Shown in pieces: positions 24,201-38,200 of a stretch of 64,000 bases of DNA (within the stretch, counting starts at the first letter, position 1; every line of letters begins with the position of its first letter). The stretch comes from Bretschneidera sinensis (lineage: Eukaryota > Streptophyta > Magnoliopsida > Brassicales > Akaniaceae), in the NCBI GenBank assembly GCA_023935145.1, contig CM043705.1:58781584-58845583 (forward strand). The letters are read 5' to 3'. A program made the position numbers and the translations under genes. Below the pieces are notes generated by a model. It was not told the DNA's origin and made no database searches. It worked only from the letters and a program-made list of their open reading frames with translations.

Positions 24201-27200
24201 ACTTAAATATTAGATATCTAGTTACTTTAAAGAATTTAAGTACTAATTAAATACTAAACTTAAATAAGAAAACTATCTAATAATTCCTAAAACTCAAAAT
24301 ACCCATAATATTTTACGATTATAAATTTGCCCCCATACCCTAAATTAAAACTAACCCTATTCTTCCAAAAACTATCTAATCATTCCTAAAACTCAAAATA
24401 GCCTTAATATTTTACGATTACAAATTTGCCTCCATACAAAACTAATCCTATTCTTCCTTGTGTACTCCATCATGTAAATTTAATTTTCTTCTATTCAGAG
24501 CATTGTGCCAAATATTATATGTTCCTTGGCATCTTCCATGGTCACCTCTATCTACTCAAAGGTGCTTCAGTTTTCCTTTACCCTTGGATAGACAATATTG
24601 GTATGAATGTGGAAATGTTCCATAGGATTGGGTGTCAAAAAAAAATTCCAAGATAACTGTTTTTGATAAATAAACTTTTCAAAATAACTTAACCATTAAT
24701 GGATTTTATTGCCTGTGGAGGCTTTCTCTACACTACTCTGCCGTCGCGCTATAGGACTGACAATGAATAAATGAATGTTATGCCTTTTGGTTTCTGCCTA
24801 GAAAATGTATACAATAGGTCTGCTCCCTTTCTAAAATGCAGTTATTCACTTTTTCTAGTTGATGAAATAGAGAATGCCACTTTTGAAGGATTGCAAAAAT
24901 TTTCCCCCAAATTTGTTGGCCAAATTTTGTTTTTCACATCACCTCAGGGAGTGTAAGTCCGCAGGCCATATTGAGCCATCTTGCACGAGATAGTTGGTAT
25001 CTGGAAATTTAGATTTGTGGTGCATGACTCAAGTGTAGGAAATATATGTATGCCCTTATTTATTAATGTAGTGACCGTTCTTTACATAGCACATGCACAT
25101 ATTTCAATTTTGATTTGCATTTGTTAACTGCTTGTGTAAGGATATGTTTGTATATCAGGAAACTGGGACCTATTTATACTTTTTTGAAGTTGCACATTTC
25201 GTTACTGCATCTGATATTAATAGATTGGAATTGGTTTTGATTAGTGTGGGTTCAATTATTACAGGGGAATTCAATATCGACTACGAAGTACAATGTTCTT
25301 ACTTTTCTGCCAAAAGGGCTGTTTGAACAGGTAAATTTGTTTTGTCCTTTTATAAAATGGACAAAATTGGTTAATATTCGATATACTTTTTGATAGGCAT
25401 TATGAGTGGCAATTGTTGATCCAACCTGTGGAGGGTTTGGAGTCGAGCCTGGCTTGCTAACTCAACCCATCCATTATATTGTTTGTATGGGTTTTAAAAA
25501 GTGGACTAGAGGTGGTGGGAGACACTATAGGAGGTTCACAACATTGGAGTATTATTCATCAAGTGGATTAATTTTTGATTTTTTTGAAAATTTTCTTTAG
25601 TGTCGATGGCCTTTGCGCTCAATGCGCATCCCCTTGCATAAAGCAGGGGATGACTACAAAGCCGTGTGTTCAAACCAGGCATAGTGACTTTTTTATTATT
25701 ATTCTTTGTAATTTAATTCAATTTTTTTGGTTTTTATATGGATTTTCAATTTTCTTTTTCTTTTTTTCGTTTTGTTCAAATGTTTCTTATGAGACAAAAC
25801 ATTCTATAATCTATATTGCCTTTCTTTTTTTGGTTTTTATATAGACTTTTAATTTTCTTTTTCTTTTTTCTCATTACATTCAGATGCTTCTTATGAGACA
25901 AAACATTCTATAATTTATATTAACTTTCTCCGGTGGAACTGTAATATTGTATACAAACTTTTATAATATTAGTGGAAAATATGTGTAACTTTGTGTTTTT
26001 AAATTCCATCTTACAATGTTATATACTTTCTTCTATCTTATTTATTTATTTTTTAATTTTGGGTTTTGAAGCCTCAACTGTGTTCCATCAATTCTTATGG
26101 CCTATTTACCAATAGGATTAGGCTATTCCAACTTCTTACAGCGAGAGTTTACAATTATGTGCTTGTGCAGCACTTTGTAAATTTTTTATCAGGTACAGTA
26201 GTTCAATGAATTGCCAAAACTCCTAGAAGGGCACTCTTCCATGTACTGATTTGAAACTTGGAACTTATCAAAAAAACTGATTTGGAAACTTGGCCAGATT
26301 GCTGCCTCTCATATTGTGTCGACACAGGTAATTCAGTAAAAATTGAACAGTCCAAGCAACTTGATCGCTGCTATCACAATTGTAGCCCACAATTGGAATA
26401 GGGAATAGAAATAGAAATTTAACTTAATCAAGATATATTCATTGGCTTATGATAAAAAATGAAAAAAATAAATGGGTTATGGTTAATTCATTGCCATGCC
26501 TGCCTGTGAATTTTATCGTTATTACTTCCATTGCTGAGAAAATTCTCTGTTCTCTGACAGTTCAGGCGCATAGCGAACGGTTACTTTCTTTTGATCTCAG
26601 TTTTATCCTTGTTACCAATAAGGTATGTTCATTAACGGATAATATTGTTCATCTGTCGGGCAGGTAAATCTTACTACAGATTTGTTTACTCATTTGATTG
26701 ACCAGTCATTAATTTCTACTGATTATAGCTGACAGTAGCCTTCATGAGTTCTTTCTTAGATATGCCTATACCAAATATGTTGGATTTACTTCCCAAATTT
26801 GCGCAGATTTAAATTCTAGTATAATGTTTTGATATTAATAGATTTTACCAACTCAGCATGTAATAGAGCTTTCTTGGATAGCTTGGTACTTTTTATTTTC
26901 TGTTACGTGAATGAAAATTAATGTTTCACCTGTACTTTGTCTTTGCAACCATGAAATAAAGAAATTGCGTTCTGGACATGAGATGTATTATGTATCTAAA
27001 GCATTCCTTAAATTTTACAACTGCACAATTTGTAGTTTCTGGATTAGATTGCACTTGGTCTGTATTGTAATGCAATTGTAATATGCATATCTAATGCATC
27101 CTATAGGTTTTTCTAGTACTATTCACTTTCCACTATTGCAGTATTGCTATCTCATCATGCTAGTGCAATTGCTCTGGTAATTGTGTCTGGTCATATTATT

Positions 27201-29175
27201 TACCCAGATATTATCTTGTCTTGGTAGAATATGCTAAAGAATTTTCTAATCATGCAGTCCTGTGAGCCCGATTACAAATGTGGCTCCCCTGTCTCTGGTG
27301 CTTCTTGTCTCTCTTATTAAAGAGGCATTTGAGGATTGGGTTAGTATTGCAGTTCCTGCTAATTGTGGCATGTATTCTTTAGTATTTTATTTTTTTGACA
27401 TGGAGTGTTTCCAAGGAGACACTTTATTGAGAATCTTTTTAGGTTAGCTTAAGGCTTGGAGTTTTATCAGTTAGATAATTTCTGTATCAAAGTATACTTA
27501 TAAAAAAAATATATGTATTAAAGTTTACAAGTTGTTATCCTCCCCTTCCCTCCCCACTTTCTAAACCTCTTTCTAATTATGTGCTGCAGAATCGTTTTCA
27601 AAATGATATGGCTATAAATAATAGTATTGTAGATGTTCTGCAAGATCAAAAGTGGGTGCCTATGCCATGGAGAAAGTTGCAGGTTGGAGATATTATCAGG
27701 GTGAGTATACCATTTTTTCAATATGGTATAATTCTAAATAATTTCTCATTTTATTTTATGTGCATTGCCACATTGTGCTAGCTAATCCTTGTAGTTCTCA
27801 TGAGTGTGCAAATAAAGTGTATGAAAATATTAACAGGCATATAAACGTTGGATGGAATTACTTCTGCTTGCAAGTTTTATGTTCCGGAATTTCTGAATGG
27901 GTTGAAAAGTGCTTTACAGGACATGGTGAAAAATGTTTTGACTTTTGAGTTAACATTATGAAGTTGCAACCATAAGTCTATATAACTATATTTTTGTTAC
28001 TATAAACGATATGAAACTTTATGTAATTATGCATTGGTTGCAGGTGAAGCAGGATGGATATTTTCCTGCTGATATTCTTTTTCTTGCTAGTACAAATCCA
28101 GATGGTGTCTGCTACGTTGAGGTGCTTTTTTGATATTTTCTTGTTAATTTTTTGCATTGTACTGTAGGAAGTGTTTTTGCTTTTCTTTAGCCCAATTGAA
28201 AAAATGATGATTCTGTTGTTCTATGTAATTCAAAGGTTGACTCTTTTCTTTCTTATATTTTGGTGTTTGGCCTCAGACTGCAAATTTGGATGGGGAAACG
28301 AATTTGAAGATCAGAAAGGGATTGGAAAGAACTTGGGATTATTTGACCCCTGAGAAAGCCTCTGAATTCAAAGGTTTTGCCTGTTTGATATAGCTCTTGT
28401 CAAATGCTTATATGAAAATAAATGTAGGCATAGGTTTACTTGCTAAGCCTGCACATGTTAGGCATAGGTTTACAGGACTGATGTTATAAAATCTTCACCA
28501 ATCTTGTCACATGTTATGCATCAGGCCTAGGCAATCAGGCGTGCACGCGAGACATTTGTTTTGCTCAAGTATTCATCAAATATATTTTCAGTTGTTAATT
28601 TTGCATGAGTGTGATTCTTAATATTTGCTCCATTTAGTTTGACATTTACTATAGTCAGTGCAGAATATAAGTTTCATCTGAGTTTGATGGTTTTTGGCTC
28701 TCTCTTGATGCATTTGTTTTTGATAAGTGGTTCTCTTGATGCATTCAAATCAATGCAGTTGATAACTTGTTTCTTTTTATTTCTCATTTCATAATATAAT
28801 ATTGCTTTTATAAAAAAAAATAATATTACTAATCCTTTTGCCAATCTCAGGTGAAGTGCAGTGTGAGCAACCAAACAATTCTTTGTACACTTTCACTGGA
28901 AATCTTATAATCCAAAATCAAACGCTACCTCTCACTCCAAATCAACTACTACTGAGAGTATGCTGCTGAATTTTTTCCTTATATTATTAGCTGTCTGTTC
29001 TTGGAAAGAAATTAAGTTGGAAACTTGTTCGAGAATTTAATGATTCTTTTCTGTTAACACAAACTGTCAGCTCATGAGTATCTGCAAGAAATTGTTAATT
29101 TTTTTTTACTACTTGTATCTTGTTGCTCTTCTGTATTATATTAAACTTGTTGCATGGTTAAAATATGAAATGTAG

Positions 29176-29207
<32 letters not shown>

Positions 29208-32200
29208 TATATTGGTATAGATGTATCAATTTTCTACGAACCCTGTGTTTAATTTATTAATTTTGTTGTTCATTCTCCATTGATGAAACTTAAATTTCAT
29301 ACTTATAAGCTCTGGCGCTGTGCTTTCAGGGATGCAGTCTCAGGAACACTGAGTACATTGTTGGGGCTGTAATTTTTACAGGTCATGAAACAAAGGTTTG
29401 TCAACTTGAAGCTGTCTAATAAGAATGCCCTTTTCTTACCTATCACAAAAATAAGAATGCCATTTTCTTTGCTTACTCCCCATGTTCCATGTTCGTATGT
29501 CTAATAAACTTTCATTAATAATGGGTCAAATTTCTTATTTATGTTTCGGGATATCTTACCTCTCACTAATTACCTACTTGTGTCATTCCTGGATCCTTAA
29601 CTCTTTTTTAAGTTTTTTTTTCTCTCTTCATTTTTATCAATTTATTGAGGGTACTAGATTATTAGAAAGTTTATGAGTGTGTGTGTGTTTTTTTACAAGA
29701 AACTGATTGCACTCTCTTTTTTGTTATTTGCACCCTTCTTTTTTCCATTAAAAACATTTTTTATGGTGTTCTTGAACCAGACATCTATCGGATATTGCCT
29801 TTTTGTTCACTTGAGTCATTCTTGGATCCTTAACTCTTTTTCGTGGTCATAGGGAAATAAAGAAAGCTATAGCCTTGATTCCACTATTTTTTTTGTAACT
29901 GTGGAATGAAAGGAATAGTAGGGCCTTTGATGGGAGGAGAAGTCACTAGCTTTGATTAAGGATAGATGGCTAGATACTCTAAACTTTTGGTTTAAGGGCC
30001 ATTTTTTTTTTTTTTTTTTGTAAATGAGGAAGATTTATATAGTTCAATTTGAGAGTTTTGTCTTGTAAGTATTTATGTACATGGGTTGTGTTGGACATGG
30101 CAACGCGCCACTCCCCCCCCCCCCCCCCCCCCCTCTTTGCCTTTATAATGATACTTATACAAAAAAGAACGAGACTGTCTTATAGTAATTTTTGGAACGT
30201 TTGCAGGTGATGATGAATACCATGAATGCTCCTTCCAAAAGAAGTACACTAGAAAAGAAACTTGACAAACTAATAATCACAGTCTTTTGTGCTCTCTTTA
30301 TGATGTGTTTGATTGGAGCCGTAGGCTGGTATGACAATTAGCTAATCTTTTACTTTTATTATGTGCCGTTTTTTCGTTTTTCTTTTTAAATTATATTTCT
30401 CATACATTATGTGTTTCCGATGTTATAAAGTTCTCTTCTGTATGATATTCTGCAGTGCTATAGTGTTAGACCGCAAGCATTACTACTTGGGCCTTCAAAA
30501 GAAAGATTGGGAATACCCTGACAACCGATTTTTGGTATGCTATAGGGAGATGAATGAGCTGTATTGTCTTTCTTATGGTTTCTTTTTGATATTTGAAACT
30601 TGATTTTTCTGTTTGTTCCACAGGTTGCTTTTTACACTTTTTTCACCCTACTTACTCTGTTCTCATCAATTATCCCCATATCCCTTTATGTTTCAATTGA
30701 GGTAGGTGTTTTTGTTTGTTATTATTTTGTCTGGTCCAGTAATATACAAATGGTCTTGTTGAATGATTCGTTTTTACCTCTCTCTCTCAATGGTATTTCA
30801 GATGATCAAGTTTATTCAGTGCACACAATTTATCAACAAGGACTTACATATGTACCATGCTGAAACAAACACCCCTGCATTGGCCAGGACTTCCAATTTG
30901 AATGAGGAGCTTGGACAGGTAAAATTCTAGAATATTGAATTTCTTAGGTGATTATTATTGTTGTATTGTTTTTTTGGGTCAATATTTACCAGAAGAATGT
31001 TATTGTTGAAGCTGAGGTCTGGGTCCTAAAGGTCTCGGATGGTGTGTGTAGGTTTTACCAATAAAAAAAAAAGGATAAGAAAAAGAAAAAAGAAAAGAAT
31101 GTTACTGTTGAAATCTCTATAATGATTTGTGTACTTTTTTTGTACTAAAGTTTTTAGTCACATTGTCAATTGCTGTTTTGTCAGGTGGAATACATTTTTT
31201 CTGATAAAACTGGAACTTTAACAAGGAATTTAATGGAGTTTTTTAAGTGTTCGATTGGAGGAGAATGCTATGGATCTGGCATTACTGAAATAGAGAGGGG
31301 TATTGCACAGAAGAAAGGATTAAAAATTCAGGAGGTATAGTTCACTTCCATTTAGGAAAAGTTGCATGGGTTCTTATAATGCAGAGATCATGATATTTTT
31401 TTGTCATTAAATTTTCGTAGGCACAAAAATCAGCCAATGCAATACAAGAAAAAAGTTTTAATTTTGATGATCCTAGACTTATGCGAGGAGCTTGGAGGAA
31501 TGAGTCTAATCCTGATATTTGCAAGGTATCTTATGTTGTCAATTGTGAATAGATTGGTATTTTTTTAGATTCAATCTAGAGTTACTATATTATTATATTT
31601 TGACGAAGACTGTTTTTACTTATGATAAAGCATTAGACTGGCTCTTGATAGGCTCTTCTACTGCCCTGATAAAATTCTTTTGTTATATATCTCTTGTATA
31701 TCTTGGAGAGAGAGTGCTATGAAAACTTGTTTATGCAGCGACTTAATGTGTGTATGATGAGACCTGAGGGTACTCTAGATACGATTCATTTCTATCACAT
31801 AGGATATGCGGTTCTTATCCTTATAATGTATTACGTACTCCCTCTGACTCGTTTTATGTGTCACTTTCTATCTTACAATGTCCCAAAATGAATGTCACTA
31901 TGAGGAAAAAAGTATTGTTTCGATATTATCCTTCAATTCAAATAAAAATTTCATTGATTATAATTTTAGGGCATTTGTGGAAGGCACTTAAATTAGAATG
32001 ATTTGCATCATGAAATTCAAATATCCTTAATATTTGTTTTTTTTATCGAAGGTGACACATGTTGGGTCGGAGGGAGTATGTGCTATTTTCATCATGAACC
32101 ATGTTCTTACTCATTACTTCCTCTCTCCCTTATATTCTACTATTCTACATTAAACTGGAGGCCTGCACATATAATTGGCAGATTCCATGATGTTGAAATA

Positions 32201-35200
32201 ACGACCATAAAGTATTGTACATTTACTTGAAAATTGAAGGATTTTAACATTCTGATGATTCATTGAATTTCATTGTTCTTTTGTATACTTTTGTTGGATT
32301 TCTTATCATTAAGGAATTTAAAATCCTCAGGAAGGAATCATAATCTAGATGTGCCACTGTAAAAAATTTATTATCACCACCTTCATCCAACACCATCATT
32401 ATAACTATATCACTGCTGCCTCTATCACGTCATTGTCATCGTGGGCACTGCCACCACAATTGTTACACTGAGCACTCTTAGTTGTCATGCCACCATTGCC
32501 ATTACCACCACCACTGCAATTATCAAAACCACCATACCAGCTCCACTATTTACATTACTATTCACTGTGAGCATCAGTTTTTTTTCTTAATCCAATATAT
32601 GTCACACTGTCCCCCATTTTAGCTCAAACACAAGGTGCACACTATGGTGGCTCACTTAAAATTGAGGCATCATAGCTCACTCTTACGTTTTTTGGTAAAA
32701 CAATATATTTGGTGGTAAAAAAACTCGCATTCTAGTGGTAAACCAATATATTCGGTGGTTAAAATAAAATACCATCAAATGTATTGGCATTACCATTGAA
32801 TGCGAGTTGTTTTTTTACTACCAAATGTAATTTTTTACCAGAAAATTTATCATAGTGAGGCTCCCTAAACCAAACACTTTTGATAGCAAAGAGAGGGCTA
32901 TTGAAGTGATCAGAGATAATTGGTTCAATACCCCTAATTTTTGTTTTAAAGGGAAATTTTTTGTGAATGTAGATCTTTTAGATTTTGTGGGGTTTTTATC
33001 AGGTAATTAGCCTTTCTTTGCGGTTGCACCCTCTTGGTGCTTATTAATACAATTTTACTTGTCAAGAAAGAAGCTACCCAAACACAAACTAAGCCAAATA
33101 ATTTCTATCATATTCTAAGACAATCAATTGGAAAATTGTATGTACTAAGAACAAAAAACTAACTTTTAACTTAGTGTAGACTAAAAAATAAAAATGAAGA
33201 AAAAGTAAAGAAAAAGAAGAACAATATATATAGTCTTGACAGTGAGAAATATTCAAAGTTAATATGGGAAATGCAATAAAAGCAAAAGGGGAAACAAAAG
33301 AAAAAAAATTATATAGCGAGAGAAGGAAAAGAAGATCAAGCTTGAAAATGCTTCTTCCATTGACAAAAGGAAAAGTAAAATATGAGAAAAGAAATTAGAA
33401 GTATACCCAGAGTGGGTGGAAACCCCTTAAACCCGCATCTGCCCTGCTTCCGGTTTGGTATTCAAGATCCATTCCGATCCCTGATTTTCAAATAAAACAC
33501 CTGCTCCAACTGGGGTGGGTCATTTTTTGCCATCCCTGCTCAACATGGTAAAGAATAGATTTTAAACTTTTAAGAATCAATTCTTGGATCTGGTAGTCTA
33601 CTGAGTTAAATTCCTAACAATGGAACCTGGTCTTAAGCACTTATTTTTCATAATTAAGGTAATCTATCACATTAATGTGATGTTTTTGTGGCTGTGAAAA
33701 TCCTGCTTGTTACTTTATATTCAGTGATCTTGTCAAGAGTGATTCTGGCATTCGGTCGAAGATGGGTTTTTAAAAATAAGTCACTCCAACCTCTTGTTTT
33801 CTGTTTATTGATTCATGCAAGCATCATGAAACAGACCTTGTATCCTAACTGTCCACTCTTGTTTAAAGGGATAGTTTTTGTTATTTGTCTAGGAATTTTT
33901 CAGATGCCTTGCTATCTGTCACACTGTACTTCCTGAAGGTGATGAGTCCCCAGAGAAAATCATATATCAAGCTGCATCCCCAGATGAGGCTGCTTTGGTT
34001 GCCGCTGCGAAGAACTTTGGCTTCTTCTTTTACAGGTTGTAATTTCCAATGCTGTACTATGCTTCATTGAGTTTGTAATTTTTCTTGTTTAAATGAACTC
34101 CATAACTATGATAACATGGTTGATCTGTCTCACCAATGGTTTATAAACAGTTTGCATTGCCATTGGGGATAATCTGCGTACTAATTGTACATGGCTAAGG
34201 ATCAGAACAGTTTACTCTCTCGCCACCATATGACCTCACAGGAATATAGTATTAAGGATTGAGGTCAGGTTGAGAGCTGGTCCAAAAAAACAGTAGAACT
34301 TGTTTTGTTATATTTACAAATTTGAGTCCAACTGTTTGGGATATGACTTATTAGATCTGCTTTAGAGGGAGCTGCTGCTTCTCAGGGTTTTTTCAACTTC
34401 ATTTGAGGCTAATAATTTGTTATGTTCTCAGGCGTACACCTACTATGATATATGTTCGTGAATCTCACGTGGAGAAGATGGGTAAAATCCAAGATGTATC
34501 TTATGAGATTCTGAATGTTCTTGAGTTCAATAGGTGGGCATGGGTGCACATTCTTCTTACTCCTATGTGGTCATTCCTGAGTTTGTAGCTGATGGCACTA
34601 ACTGTTATCCTTCTTGCTTAATAGTACAAGGAAGCGCCAGTCTGTTGTATGTCGTTATCCAGATGGTAGGCTTGTATTGTACTGCAAGGTAATTGTTTTT
34701 TCAGACTTATGAGTAAAGAGCATTTTAGTGGGGCATTTGGCAGAGAAAATGATCCTCAATTGGAAAACTGTTTTCTGTAGGGTGCTGATTCTGTAATTTA
34801 CGAGAGACTGGCTATTGGAAATGAAGATTTAAAGAAAGTAACTAGAGAACACTTGGAACAATTTGGATCTTCTGGACTGCGTACCCTTTGCTTGGCCTAT
34901 ACAGATCTAAGTCCGGAGATGTATGAAAGCTGGAATGAAAAATTCATTCAGGCTAAATCTGCATTACGAGATCGTGAGAAGAAGTTAGATGAGGTATATT
35001 CTTATCGAGCATATTTCTTTTTTTTTTTTGTTTATTTTTTATGCATCTCTTTATCAGAAGATTAATATTTGTGTTATTATTTGAATGATATTGTATTAAC
35101 ATTTATTAAGAGATGTGATAGTGACATGTTTTGGTGAATTTTGGATGGCATATTTTTAATTATAGTCTTTTGCTGATATGCTTTATTTTAATTAAGCTCT

Positions 35201-38200
35201 TTAACACCCAAAGGTTTGTATTTTGAAATATACATACCAGCAGATTTATACAGAAACATTTTAGAAATCATCCTTAGCATAATTATAAAAGTTCAAACAT
35301 TTATAGACCCTTTCGTGATCTAAAACCCAAAGTACCAGTCTTCCAGACAACACTTAATTTGATTATCTCAATAGATTCTCAGTCACAATGACATCAATTT
35401 TAAAGGGACAACAATTAATTGGGATGCCAACAGCTCAAGAACATAACGGTACTGAGAGACTCCTCTGCTTGCTTGAGCTTCTCATTCTTGGCAGCCCTGA
35501 AAGCGTCTGAATCTATAGCACCAGAGAAACACCTTGCCTACCTTGAAGAAGATGCAGAATCTTTGAGAGACCTGAGAGTTAAGTCACTTTGATGCCTGGG
35601 CTTTCATCCCCTGCATCACCCTCATTCCTGCCTGGCAAAATAACCTGTTCATGTACCTCAATCTCATTTAACCAACACCCGCAGTTAAGCTGATCAAAAG
35701 TTATATTTAATCTGATAATGAGAGAACTTTGAAGATTGATTGATTGATATGCTTTATTTCTTATGTGAAGTTGTTTTTCAGTAACGGGCTTTGTTCAAAG
35801 TCAACAGGAGGCATTGTAAATTTCAGTCTGTTAGCTCTGCAGGCATGATTATTTATGTGTGACATACTCCAAACCATTATTTTTTAAGCTATGACATCTG
35901 GAAATGCTATTTTTTCGTTTCCTCCCTTCACTAGGTAGAAGTGTGTTATTTCTTTTTTCCAGTTTTCACATATGACTTCAACTCTTTATTTATACATTAT
36001 GACATATGCTGCACTCTAGATTTTTTTCTCAATTATTGTTCAACCATTGCTTTGGAAAGAGGTGTGCTTCATTTTTTTTGTTTTAAGAGGCTAATGGTAT
36101 GTATTTAAAGTTTTGTCTTGCATCTCTTGCAGCACATTATTGTTTACAAAGAGTGGTCTGTTTCTTTTTTCTCTTTTGAGAAATGATACTATATATTATG
36201 GTGTGTACATATATTGACTGGTTCTAGTCACTTGAGTGAAGTGCTTATATGTTGGTAGCATACTGCTGTGGTTAGGTATTATAAACTCATAATTAGAAAT
36301 TTATTTGAAATTAGTTATGCTTCAGATATTGACCATTAATGGAATTTAGAAGCAGGGAAAATATTTTGTATGTGATTATGAACTTTCCAAAAGAAATCTC
36401 GTCTCAAATGTACTAGGAATGATAGCATGTCCTGCACCAGCACTTTTTTGCAGTGTTGGTTCTGTTTCTTTAAATGTCAAATAGTGTAGTCTGTCTTGGC
36501 TGATACTGGGATGTATTTTAAGGCAATTATCAAATGTGCAGGTGGCAGAACTTATAGAAAAGAATCTTATTTTGATTGGATGCACTGCTATAGAAGACAA
36601 ACTTCAAGAAGGAGTTCCAGATTGCATAGAGACTCTTTCTAGAGCTGGAATTAAGATCTGGGTGCTAACAGGAGACAAGTTGGAAACTGCAATTAATATA
36701 GCATATGGTGAGTCTTAACAAAAAAAAATGGCATTTCCCTGCGTTTTTTCTTGAACCGTCTTATTTTCTCATTTTTCCCTTGACTTCTTGAGTTATTCTT
36801 TGTTCTTAATATGCTGCAGCGTGCAACTTGATTAACAATGAGATGAAGCAATTTATCATCAGTTCAGATACTGATGCTGTTAGAGAAGCTGAAGACCGGG
36901 TAACATCTTAGCTGGCATGTCTTAAATGAATGTAAAAAGTCATTGTATCACAAACCATCTATTAGCTAAATACTAATCGAATAATTATTGTCAGGGGGAC
37001 CAAGTGGAGATTGCACGTGTTATCAAGGAAGAAGTCAAAAGAGAGCTGAAAAAGTGCGTTGATGAATCGCAGCACCATTTACGAACTGTATTTGGACCAA
37101 AATTAGCACTTATTATAGATGGAAAGTGTTTGATGCATGCATTAGATCCAAGTTTACGTGTAATGCTGCTCAACTTGAGCTTGAATTGTAGTTCAGTCGT
37201 ATGCTGCCGAGTTTCTCCTTTACAGAAAGCACAGGTAAAGTTCCTGATGGCAACTCAGCTGAAATAATATATTCCAGTGAATTGAGTATAGAATTGAGTA
37301 TAGAACTTCGAAATATATTTATTTTATATAGAAGCTCCGTGAGTTCCTATTATTATAGAAGCATGAGTTAGACTAACCCTATAAATGCTATGGGGAACAC
37401 TCAAAGGTACTTGGATGTAGGGATTGAAAATACAATGATGCATTACTTTCTACAAACAAAGATGTGAATGGGCAAGTAACATCTTAAAACCAAGGTTGGT
37501 GACTTGGTTTTGGTTTTTAAAGCTACAAGATTCTCTAACAGGGGATTGAACAGTGTCTCTAAACCTAAGTTTACCCACGTTATTAAGTTAATCAGGATGA
37601 GGCTTGTTGTGAGGACTAAAATTTGGAAAGGGTACTGTTTAAGTTTATTTTTTGGATGAAAGTGAAAATGTTTAAGTTGAATTTAATCTTTTTAAATGCC
37701 ATAATTTTATAAATTTGTAGTTTGTTAAATTTTTTTAAGTTTTAGTAGTAGTATCTTCAAGTATTGCTATTTGCAGGTGACAAGTTTGGTCAGGAAAGGT
37801 GCACGGAAAATTACACTTAGTATTGGTGATGGAGCAAATGATGTTAGCATGATTCAAGCTGCTCATGTTGGTGTTGGGATAAGCGGGATGGAAGGGATGC
37901 AAGCTGTGATGGCTAGTGATTTTGCAATTGCGCAGTTTCGCTTTCTTACAGATTTGCTTCTTGTCCATGGACGTTTGTCATATCTCCGAATATGCAAGGT
38001 TTAACTTCTCTTTCACCTTCAAACCTTTGTCAAAGTCTATTTGAGTGATTACATGAACACTAATTTAATTTTGCAGGTTGTGACATACTTCTTCTACAAG
38101 AATCTCACTTTCACTTTGACTCAATTTTGGTTCACCTTTCGAACTGGATTTTCTGGTCAAAGGTTTTATGATGATTGGTTCCAGTCATTGTTTAATGTTG

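Noticed and set aside
25600..25690. Possible tRNA-derived SINE in ALA3 intron 2 (gttcaaaccaggc resembles a B box)
   Set aside because: No convincing A box at the right spacing and no A-rich tail or target duplication.
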